Origin: JAFGLP01 sp050014895
GTDB lineage: Bacteria > Chloroflexota > Dehalococcoidia > GIF9 > UBA5629
DNA length: 13,618 bases
Assembly (NCBI GenBank): GCA_050014895.1
Contig: JBEKCL010000080.1
Location: 1-13,618, forward strand
Reading direction: 5' to 3'
The notes under the pieces were generated by a model. The model did no database searches. It was not told the DNA's origin and saw only the letters and a list, made by a program, of their open reading frames with translations. How positions within the stretch are numbered: position 1 is the stretch's first letter; every line of letters starts with the position of its first letter. A program made the translations under genes and the position numbers. Shown here piece by piece: positions 1 through 6,601 of this stretch.

Positions 1-933
1 ATTTGAACTGGTGCGTATAGTATTAGGTATGAGAAAAGGCTTACCCTCCCGTATCAGGTTTTTAACTGCTGGCGTGGCCAGCAGTATTTCGATTGCGGCC
101 ACTCTACCACCTGTTACACGTGGAACCAAGACCTGGCTAAAAACAGCGATGAGTAAAGATGCAAGACGGGCCTGGGCCATCACTCTTTCATGCGGCGGGA
201 ACATGTCTACAATTCTCTCGACCGATTGCGCAGCACTAGGAGCATGGCCGGTAGACAGAACCAAGTGCCCCGTCTCAGCAACCGTCATCACTGCTGAAGC
301 AGTTTCGAGATCCCGCATTTCACCCACTAGAATTACGTCGGGGTCTTGTCTCAAAACGTACTTTAGGGCATTTACAAATGAATGCGTATCCTGAGCAAGC
401 TCCCTTTGTGAGAACGCACATTGTATATTAGGATGTATATACTCCACAGGATCTTCGATTGTTATAACGTACCTTTTCTTCGTATTGTTTAAATGATTAA
501 GCATAGCCGCTATCGTAGTGCTTTTACCTGAGCCGGTCGGCCCTGTTACCAACAGCAAGCCCCTCGGCCGCAATATAAGTTCCTTAGTAATTTCCGGTAA
601 GCCAAGATCTTCAGAGGTCGGTATGTGTTCTGAAAGCAGACGAATGGCCAAGCTTATGCTACCCTGTTGCCAGCAAGCGTTGAATCTTGCCCTTCCACCA
701 CCGGGAAGTTCCTGGGCAAAATCTACTTCAAGTTCATCATGTAGTATCTCTTCCAGACGCGTATTTGCGACCTGGCGGAAAAGCTCATCGATATTTTGAT
801 GGCTCATAATCCCATATTCGTCTACTGGCCTTAGTTCTCCATCAATCCTGAACATAGGCGATGCACTAGCTACGAGATGAATGTCAGATGCCCTTCTCTC
901 TTTCGCTAACCGGATTAATTCTTGAATATCCAT
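1..933 (-). CDS. pilT: Type IV pilus retraction ATPase PilT (partial, C-terminus beyond window)
   Basis: This is a hexameric secretion-superfamily ATPase that, in known systems, binds the PilC platform at the cytoplasmic face and drives pilus retraction. The ORF starts at ATG 933 and stays open to base 1, giving 311 residues; PilT proteins are usually about 340-370, so only the C-terminal end is missing. Visible motifs: N-terminal RASDIHL (15-20), Walker A GPTGSGKST (131-139), Asp box IEDPVEY (159-165), Walker B DPDVILVGEMRD (197-208), His box, and AVKNLIRE (289-296), which matches the AIRNLIRE motif typical of retraction ATPases. That last motif and the lack of a PilB-type N-terminal domain or CxxC zinc site favour PilT over PilB. 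The His-box region reads STGHAPSA instead of the common TLHTNSA. It lies 32 bp after the PilM-PilN gene, probably as the next gene of the operon. No strong Shine-Dalgarno sequence is visible. Confidence 0.95.
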   Translation of the reverse strand, partial: MDIQELIRLAKERRASDIHLVASASPMFRIDGELRPVDEYGIMSHQNIDELFRQVANTRLEEILHDELEVDFAQELPGGGRARFNACWQQGSISLAIRLLSEHIPTSEDLGLPEITKELILRPRGLLLVTGPTGSGKSTTIAAMLNHLNNTKKRYVITIEDPVEYIHPNIQCAFSQRELAQDTHSFVNALKYVLRQDPDVILVGEMRDLETASAVMTVAETGHLVLSTGHAPSAAQSVERIVDMFPPHERVMAQARLASLLIAVFSQVLVPRVTGGRVAAIEILLATPAVKNLIREGKPFLIPNTIRTSSN

Positions 934-965
934 ATTCTTACTTATATATTGGGTATAACTAAAGC

Positions 966-2381
966 CTACCTTTTATAGGCCAAATCTATTGTAAAATTGA
1001 AGTCACTGTAATCCTGACTCTCAATAGAGCTTATAGTTATGCTCTCAAAATTGCCACTTAGCCTAAGATCACGCGCGTAATTCAGTATGCTGTCACTGCT
1101 TGGAGCGGTACCCTCAACCGTCAAAGACTTACCATCGTCTGTTAGGGTAGTTAAATTTATTATAGCGGGCAAGGCCGATGTAATAGTCCCAAGGTCCCTT
1201 TTGCTATATTCCCGCTGCTGCGACAGGGAATCCAGTGGACCCTTTAACGAATTCAGCGTCTGCCTGTATTGATCAAGCTGGTTGGCTCCCTGGGAACTTT
1301 GTTGTGTTATGGTTGTCTGGGTATCGGTAACCAGCTTTTGCTGTTGATTGACCATCGTTCGTAAATCAGAAACTTCTTTGTTCGCAACACTGCTTAATAT
1401 GAATGCTACAATTACTATAAGGCACCCGGTAATTAGAGCGATCAACGGAGCAGCGATGGGACGTCCAGCAGCAGCTTTGGCAACAGATCCCATCCCAGGC
1501 ATGGTGTTAATATCGACCTTCATTAACCGGGATTTTCCACCAGCTTCCTTGAGCATCAGCCCAGTATTAGCTGCGAACCTGCCCAAATCAGCCCCCGCTG
1601 GATATGAAAGCAATGCAGGCAATGGTTTCACCACATAGCCTGTATTCTGCAGTACCTCACCCTGCACATTCCCACTGAAAAAGCAGGCCGTATTTTTACC
1701 AAGTTGCCTCTCGGCATGACTGGAGTTATGAAAATTGACTGTCCGCGTAAGCTCTTCGCTGACTAATGCCCCCTTGTCTGCATCCGGCATAGAAGCCTGT
1801 GGAAACGTCAAGCTGCGGATCAATTCAGGAATGCCATCCTGTAGTATCGTAATATCAAAACCATTTGACTGTATGTTGACCACAATAGCGGTGGCTTCAT
1901 CAACAACACGCGAAACCGCAAGAGGTTTTAACTCAAGCGATTTCACTCTAAGCCCCGCAAGTGTGATTGTATCAATCACAGAATCAACATTATCATGCGG
2001 CAAGCCCAGTAAACACAGCCCAATTTCAACATCCGATATTGCTACATCCTGCCACGACGTATATAACGTATCCAGGGGTACAGGACTGATATGTTCCATT
2101 TCTTTACTGGCGGCTTCAGCCATCAAGGTTCGTTCAAGTTTAGGAGCAAAAACAACACGGTAAATAGAGCGTGTAGCGCTCACACAGGCTATGACATCTT
2201 TATCATTTATCCGGTTTTCCCGTAGCGTTGTTGCTATCTGCTGTCCAACAGCCGACCTTTCAATAATAACCCCATCCTGTACCCACCCTGATGTCAGAGG
2301 CACTTCAGATGCGAATGTAATTCGCCTACCTTTGAATACCGTGTACTTTATAGTATCGTCTTCAATGTTGAACGTCAGCAT
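966..2381 (-). CDS. PilM-PilN fusion (GspL-like) pilus alignment protein
   Basis: 471 residues combining two proteins that are usually separate. Residues 1 to about 280 resemble the actin-fold cytoplasmic protein PilM (for example GWVQDGVI near 32-39, then PVPLDTLYTSWQ near 100-111). A linker with KVDINTMP (288-295) recalls the PilM-binding INLLP motif at the start of PilN. A membrane helix follows (about 309-332), then a Gln-rich coiled coil (about 335-395), then a small alpha/beta domain (about 400-471) like the PilN ferredoxin-like fold. The order of actin-like domain, helix and ferredoxin-like domain is also that of GspL in type II secretion. The expected role is to link the cytoplasmic ATPase and platform to PilO in the membrane. 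The usual actin phosphate loops are not evident: the first reads NIEDDT and the second VVNIQSNGFD, so ATP binding is doubtful. Start ATG 2381, 18 bp after pilO, with no strong Shine-Dalgarno; the stop is TAG. Confidence 0.85.
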   Translation of the reverse strand: MLTFNIEDDTIKYTVFKGRRITFASEVPLTSGWVQDGVIIERSAVGQQIATTLRENRINDKDVIACVSATRSIYRVVFAPKLERTLMAEAASKEMEHISPVPLDTLYTSWQDVAISDVEIGLCLLGLPHDNVDSVIDTITLAGLRVKSLELKPLAVSRVVDEATAIVVNIQSNGFDITILQDGIPELIRSLTFPQASMPDADKGALVSEELTRTVNFHNSSHAERQLGKNTACFFSGNVQGEVLQNTGYVVKPLPALLSYPAGADLGRFAANTGLMLKEAGGKSRLMKVDINTMPGMGSVAKAAAGRPIAAPLIALITGCLIVIVAFILSSVANKEVSDLRTMVNQQQKLVTDTQTTITQQSSQGANQLDQYRQTLNSLKGPLDSLSQQREYSKRDLGTITSALPAIINLTTLTDDGKSLTVEGTAPSSDSILNYARDLRLSGNFESITISSIESQDYSDFNFTIDLAYKR

Positions 2382-2399
2382 AACTGTGACTCAATATTC

Positions 2400-2996
2400 T
2401 CATTGATTACAAGTTATCCAAATAGTCAGCGTAGCGTGGTCCAGCATTCCCTCTGCCGCGGCCGGATTTATGGTCACAGCATCAGGGCGGCTGGAAGGAA
2501 ATTTATCACCAACTGCTATCAAGTAATTCTGGAAATTGGCTACCTGTCCGCTCATAACCAGCACGTAGGAGATGCCGGGATAATCCTTGCCTTGTATTTT
2601 TTCTGTCACGGGATTTGCCTTCAGACTGGTTATAGTCACGTCGCATTGCCATGCTATATTTATCAGCTCCTGCGACGTTTCAACGCTGTCACAAGCATTG
2701 CCATACAGCGATTTGGCAACTTCAATATCCGACTTGAGCTGGTTTATCTGTGTAGTTAAAGCCCCCTGGGGAGTCACCTGCTTCTGGAGATCCGCATATT
2801 GAGACTGGAGCTTGGAGAGCTTTTCTCTTAACGGTCCTTGTTGAGATGTCGCATCTATATAAGAAATAATCATCGGTACCACTGCCACCAATACCAGCGC
2901 AATTATAATAAGCAACCATACCGACGTACTAAGATGGGGCAGTTTCTGAAAAATATTGCTGCCGGAAGGTTTTTTCAAATCAACAGGTGGTACCAT
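2400..2996 (-). CDS. pilO: PilO/GspM-like inner-membrane pilus alignment protein
   Basis: 198 residues from ATG 2996; a TTG codon immediately upstream at 2999 could serve instead. A short cytoplasmic N-terminus is followed by one membrane helix (about 26-47), a coiled coil (about 55-98) and a C-terminal domain (about 105-198) that ends in the alternating pattern LTIWITCNQ expected of a ferredoxin-like fold. This is the standard bitopic layout of PilO and GspM, which pair with PilN or GspL through their coiled coils and C-terminal domains. The segment SGQVANFQNYL near 150-160 fits the PilO-family pattern of a short loop leading into a helix. Sequence identity in this family is always low, so the call rests on layout and on the adjacent PilM-PilN gene. 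The 85-bp gap upstream holds a small dyad. The stop is TGA, 18 bp before the next start. Confidence 0.8.
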   Translation of the reverse strand: MVPPVDLKKPSGSNIFQKLPHLSTSVWLLIIIALVLVAVVPMIISYIDATSQQGPLREKLSKLQSQYADLQKQVTPQGALTTQINQLKSDIEVAKSLYGNACDSVETSQELINIAWQCDVTITSLKANPVTEKIQGKDYPGISYVLVMSGQVANFQNYLIAVGDKFPSSRPDAVTINPAAAEGMLDHATLTIWITCNQ

Positions 2997-3028
2997 CAAT
3001 TATTACCACACATATATATTAAACTAGT

Positions 3029-3043
3029 ATACATCATATGTAT
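3029..3043. promoter_or_regulatory. Small inverted repeat upstream of pilO
   Basis: The sequence ATACAT-CAT-ATGTAT is a perfect 6-bp dyad with a 3-base spacer in the 85-bp gap between the 103-residue hypothetical gene and pilO. It is AT-rich and short, so it could be a protein-binding site, part of an internal promoter, or chance. No convincing -35/-10 pair at good spacing was found beside it. Confidence 0.2.
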
Positions 3044-3084
3044 CCTGGTGAAAATCAACATGGGCCGGTGATAGCCCAGGCGGT

Positions 3085-3396
3085 TTAAGGTGCTGTTTCT
3101 TTACACTGTCCGTCTGATATGACCGGAGTACCGGGCGATTTTGGCAAGACCATCGTGATGGCTGTCTTGTTAATGACAAGGAATTGAGCAGCTTGAAACA
3201 ATTGCTCTTCGGGCAGTGCATAGACGTTGGCATCAGTCACGACAATGAAACGGTCCGCCACCTTGAAATTCAAATAATCTACAAGCCTGGCGGCAGGCAT
3301 TATGTGAACATCCCCAACTATTTTATGGGATTGTGTATAGATAATAACACCAAGCTTCTCCACTCTTCCCTGCATTGCTTTTTTTGCATATTGCAT
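3085..3396 (-). CDS. Conserved-looking small hypothetical protein in pilus operon (DUF6812-like?)
   Basis: 103 residues with no signal peptide, membrane helix or prepilin leader, so probably cytoplasmic. It has alternating strand-like segments: GRVEKLGVIIYT (10-21), KIVGDVHIMP (25-34), then ARLVDYLNF, DRFIVVTDANVYAL and FLVINKTAITMVLP. The pattern of a hydrophilic start, a 'DYLN' segment, 'FIVVTDA' and 'VNK-I..V' resembles the small DUF6812 family as I remember it, which would be a compact beta-rich fold of unknown function; this is recollection, not a search. The start ATG 3396 is supported by the Shine-Dalgarno-like GAGGAAAAAGG just upstream. It begins only 13 bases after the giant pilin stop, and pilO follows after 85 bp, so it is very probably co-transcribed with the pilus genes. 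No function is claimed. A cytoplasmic regulator or assembly accessory protein is possible. Confidence 0.75.
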   Translation of the reverse strand: MQYAKKAMQGRVEKLGVIIYTQSHKIVGDVHIMPAARLVDYLNFKVADRFIVVTDANVYALPEEQLFQAAQFLVINKTAITMVLPKSPGTPVISDGQCKETAP

Positions 3397-3407
3397 CCTT
3401 TTTCCTC
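3397..3407 (-). promoter_or_regulatory. Ribosome binding site of the small hypothetical gene
   Basis: On the minus strand GAGGAAAAAGG directly precedes ATG 3396, placing GAGGA about six bases from the start codon. It is the clearest Shine-Dalgarno sequence among the core genes of the pilus operon and fixes this start. It lies between the stop of the giant pilin gene (TAA at 3410-3412) and the ATG. Confidence 0.7.
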
Positions 3408-3409
3408 AT

Positions 3410-5509
3410 TTATGGCAAATCATATATAAAATTACCGCCGCCGCTGATCTTACTGCGGAAAGCAAGTATCATATAAATCAGGCTCCATTGATCCTGATCA
3501 GTAGGCAACTGCACGTTAGCCGTAGTATCGCCAGGCTTAATAATTGTCTTGTCAATAGGCCAAGTGTCAATATCTATACCTGTGATAATATTTCCTTCAA
3601 CGAGCGACTTTGAATTCCAGACATTATTGGAAGGGAAATTGACTGTATCGCCATTTAGCGCAGGGAGCGTTGTGCTATTTACTACTACCGAGTCGCCGGC
3701 AAGGGACTCATCCCCTTCCCCTACAAAGCAGGTTAGCTTGGCTGCATCAGTTTCATCTGTAAGGTCAGGAACCACGAATCCGGCTGGATTCATCACCAGA
3801 GTGTTGCTCTGCTTACCATACTGCAATGTATCATAAAGGTAGAGCTGGCGCCCCAGGGTAGAGGGACTGGTATAGACGACAATTATTGACCAAGCGACGT
3901 AATTTAAGTAAAAAATATTACCAGAGTCCTCGTAGCTAGCTGAACGCTTAGGCTTGGAAGTGGCAGGCCCCTCGTAATTTTGCTGGTTGCCATCCATGGG
4001 ACTGCCCAATGGATACCGTGTCCAACCATAAACCGGAGTCTTCTCAGCAGTATAAGGCCAAGCAGCAGTATAATTAAAATTATAGAGACGATACCAGTGG
4101 TCACCAGTGGAAGGCGCAGTGGCGCCCAGGTAAAAATCATAGTGGCCCACATTATATGTAGCATTGCCCACATAAGACACGTTGTTAGATTTAAAGAAAC
4201 TTTTTACCCTATCGGTAATATCGGCAAAGCAGGAATAAGACCAGCCATTTGGGGTATTTGATATATAGTTTATCTGTGCCTGAGTATTCGTGGCTGTTAT
4301 ATTCTCGCAAAATGTCGGCCCGCCCACCGTTGTATTGCAAGTTACCGTAATTTGATTGACATTATAGGTAACCGGTAATGTTGATGGAGCCGTCAACTGC
4401 GCAGCCGTCAAACCGTTCCAGGGCTTGCACTTCCACCCTGACCAGTACAAGAATATATGTTCCACCTGGGCATTTGACGGGATAGCAGTGACCGTACTCG
4501 AAGTTGCCCGGTAGAGCCTGTCCCTGGTACTCTGATCCTGATTGGTATCATCCCGCATCAGGGTATTGCCAAAAGCCTCGTAATCCCCCTCTACAGCAGA
4601 ACCGAAACCATCACCAACATCTCTGACGGTGTAAGAAGTTGCCCTGGTTGTTTCCCCTGAAGGGCTGGTTGCTGTGGAATTAATCTCAAATACATTCAAG
4701 GCACTCCAGGCAAGGTAGTTCGACGTCATATTATCGCTCAACCAGCTAAATCCGCCGTCCAGACTTTCATTAGGGGTAAATTCAAAGGTTATGGCCTTCA
4801 TGCTTCCAGAAGATGGAAACAGGTTATAGCCAACAGGTTGCGAGAAATTCCATATGACGGTTTTCCCGCCCCTGTAATCGGCTACCTGTACAGGCTTCAC
4901 CAGGTAAGGATAAATAGAGGATGTCGTATTTTCACAACTACTTGAGCCAGTCACGTATCCCAACCCTGCCGGCAACCAGCATCCGATACGACTTATGCCT
5001 AACCCACCCTCGTTGCCATCATAATATAGGAGAAGCTGATATTTGCCCTGTCCGCTAACCGAGCCAGTCCCCTGATAACTGAGGGAGACCTTAACATTCG
5101 GGGCAGTATTCCTTTGCTGTGTTCCATTTGGTGTCTCCAGGCCTTCCAAAACCCACTTGGGCGCAATTGTATAAGCAACACTATTACCATTGGGGGCAAG
5201 CGGCAGGGTATAGCTTTCATATGCAGGACTATGGCTGTAGATATCTTCTTGCCACAGTCCGTTCTCCGAGTCCAGCCAATCCAGTTCGTAATTAGTCTTG
5301 ATGCGCCATAGGGCGGCAGTAATGCCAGCATCAGCCGAATAGAATTCCCTGGTTGTGCGCTCCTCCATCTGTCCCGCCCTGCTGGCGGTATACATCAAAC
5401 CCAGTATAGCCGACAATATCAGCACGCCAACGGTCGCCAACATCAGTACAGTTGCCAATACCGACATCCCCGATTCCTTGTGCCATATTTTCATTGTTGC
5501 CTTAATCAT
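3410..5509 (-). CDS. Giant GspK/PilX-like minor pilin with adhesin-like C-terminal region
   Basis: 699 residues, against roughly 200-330 for usual PilX or GspK. The N-terminus is a prepilin signal: basic leader ending KESG (cleavage expected after G14), then a hydrophobic helix starting MSVLATVLML (15-40). Position +5 is Ala, not Glu, as is common in GspK tip pseudopilins. The stretch REFYSADAGITAALWRIK (54-71) is a strong PilX_N-like signature. The rest is extracellular, Asn/Ser/Thr-rich and beta-strand-like. Residues about 295-685 resemble large bacterial surface modules, with QVEHIFLYWSGW, CFADITDRV, AWSIIVVYTSP, GEGDESLAGDSV, GIDIDTW and a final strand near 676-686. Seven cysteines (177, 192, 361, 391, 401, 427, 594) could form disulfides. 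It follows I- and J-like pilins, as gspK does in type II secretion operons. An alternative start at ATG 5494 (M6) has AAGG five bases upstream and leaves a 9-residue leader. I infer a tip adhesin; the ligand is unknown. Confidence 0.85.
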   Translation of the reverse strand: MIKATMKIWHKESGMSVLATVLMLATVGVLILSAILGLMYTASRAGQMEERTTREFYSADAGITAALWRIKTNYELDWLDSENGLWQEDIYSHSPAYESYTLPLAPNGNSVAYTIAPKWVLEGLETPNGTQQRNTAPNVKVSLSYQGTGSVSGQGKYQLLLYYDGNEGGLGISRIGCWLPAGLGYVTGSSSCENTTSSIYPYLVKPVQVADYRGGKTVIWNFSQPVGYNLFPSSGSMKAITFEFTPNESLDGGFSWLSDNMTSNYLAWSALNVFEINSTATSPSGETTRATSYTVRDVGDGFGSAVEGDYEAFGNTLMRDDTNQDQSTRDRLYRATSSTVTAIPSNAQVEHIFLYWSGWKCKPWNGLTAAQLTAPSTLPVTYNVNQITVTCNTTVGGPTFCENITATNTQAQINYISNTPNGWSYSCFADITDRVKSFFKSNNVSYVGNATYNVGHYDFYLGATAPSTGDHWYRLYNFNYTAAWPYTAEKTPVYGWTRYPLGSPMDGNQQNYEGPATSKPKRSASYEDSGNIFYLNYVAWSIIVVYTSPSTLGRQLYLYDTLQYGKQSNTLVMNPAGFVVPDLTDETDAAKLTCFVGEGDESLAGDSVVVNSTTLPALNGDTVNFPSNNVWNSKSLVEGNIITGIDIDTWPIDKTIIKPGDTTANVQLPTDQDQWSLIYMILAFRSKISGGGNFIYDLP

Positions 5510-5535
5510 TGTTGCTTCTTTACTGAACCTAACTA

Positions 5536-6114
5536 TTATAATGACCTGGGCGAGATTTCATAGACCTTTGTTTTACTGGAACTCTGTACCTGGGCGGTTA
5601 TTGTCACGGTAAGTACCTTATCATCCTGGCCTACAGGTTCTATATATTGAGCACTGATCGAAACGATGCTGTCAGCAACTTGCATCTGGGTATCGCTCAG
5701 TACATTGCCGTTTTTATCTTTGACTACTACATGCCTATTCAACTTGTAATTAGCAGGATCAGTAGTAGTATCAACAGAATAAGTTAAGGTTGTTGTATTG
5801 TCGGAAGCCCAGTTTACATGGGTAAAGACCAGCGGAGTGGTGGAGAGGTTGTAGGTATTGTTGTCGGTTATTGATATTCCCTGCGCCATAGTAGCATCCC
5901 TGCTAATCCAGTGGCCCGCAACCTGAACCTGACGCATTGCCAGTATGGAAGACTCCGTCTTTGGAACCACTGTATATACCTGTGTAAGTATCTGCGTAGA
6001 TGCTGCTACCATTAGTGAGCCAATCGACAAGGCTATCACCACCTCTAAGAGCGTAAACCCCCTGCAGTTTCTGAGGAAACAGGCCACTTTATTAACAAGA
6101 TATCGCAAACTCAT
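5536..6114 (-). CDS. Minor prepilin, GspJ/PilW-like
   Basis: 192 residues. The basic leader (1-19) ends in NCRG, followed by FTLLEVVIALSIGSL with Glu at +5, a textbook type III prepilin signal for cleavage and N-methylation by the prepilin peptidase. The hydrophobic helix runs about 20-42, and helix alpha1 continues through an amphipathic stretch to about 70. The C-terminal region (about 75-192) is strand-rich and ends in SPRSL. Length and central position between I-like and K-like genes match GspJ/PilW, which in type II secretion joins GspI and GspK at the tip of the pseudopilus. It starts at ATG 6114, 17 bp after the preceding pilin, with a modest GAAGAG-like ribosome binding site. The leader, longer than usual, contains one Cys before the NCRG motif. 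Assignment as J rather than H rests on order and size. Confidence 0.85.
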   Translation of the reverse strand: MSLRYLVNKVACFLRNCRGFTLLEVVIALSIGSLMVAASTQILTQVYTVVPKTESSILAMRQVQVAGHWISRDATMAQGISITDNNTYNLSTTPLVFTHVNWASDNTTTLTYSVDTTTDPANYKLNRHVVVKDKNGNVLSDTQMQVADSIVSISAQYIEPVGQDDKVLTVTITAQVQSSSKTKVYEISPRSL

Positions 6115-6131
6115 TTTATCTCTTCAATCTC

Positions 6132-6536
6132 TTACCTTTTGTAAGACTGAATTACAACACTGCTGTACGGCGGATAGTTGCCGGTTACATTGCATGTTAT
6201 CTTCTGGACTCCAAAGTCCGTAGCGTTATCCGACCCGGTTTCAGGGTTAATAAGTTCGACGGTATACGCTATATTGTACCCGTCAGCGGTCATGGTACCA
6301 TATGGATTGGCGGGCAAAGGGGAAGTGGCATTATACGGCGCATTGTTGATCGCCTCCAGTTGTGTCTTTGCCAGGGTCTCAGCAGTTGTATGCTGATCAG
6401 CCTTAAGGAGCACCTTGACATTTGTACCCAGCGCAGTCGTGTAGGTAACACCCACTATCGCGAAAATAGACACAGCTACCAGCACTTCTGCAAAAGTCAT
6501 ACCTTTTTCGTTCTTTTTGAATTTAAGTTTCAGCAT
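6132..6536 (-). CDS. Minor prepilin, GspI/PilV-like
   Basis: 134 residues from ATG 6536; an in-frame TTG at 6542 would add two residues. The lysine-rich leader MLKLKFKKNEKG is cut after the glycine. The mature protein begins MTFAEVLVAVSIFAIVG with Glu at +5, so it can pack into a pilus or pseudopilus. After the helix, TAETLAKTQLEAI is the amphipathic second half of alpha1, with an AxxLAxxQLE pattern typical of GspI/PilV proteins. The remaining roughly 80 residues form a short strand-rich head. It is the first pilin after pilC and heads the I-J-K order that builds the tip complex in type II secretion. It is unlikely to be the major pilin because of the GspI-like helix and its placement, but this cannot be excluded. 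Upstream, no good Shine-Dalgarno is visible; the gap to pilC is about 65 bp. Confidence 0.85.
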   Translation of the reverse strand: MLKLKFKKNEKGMTFAEVLVAVSIFAIVGVTYTTALGTNVKVLLKADQHTTAETLAKTQLEAINNAPYNATSPLPANPYGTMTADGYNIAYTVELINPETGSDNATDFGVQKITCNVTGNYPPYSSVVIQSYKR

Positions 6537-6601
6537 ACACAACTGTCAATATTCTCTTTATATAACATTCTGATGCCTTTTTACCATACGCAAGGCAACC
6601 G

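Noticed and set aside
11..394. Plus-strand open frames opposite pilT and the other pilus genes
   Set aside because: They are antisense shadows with no ribosome binding sites or recognisable motifs, opposite strongly supported genes.
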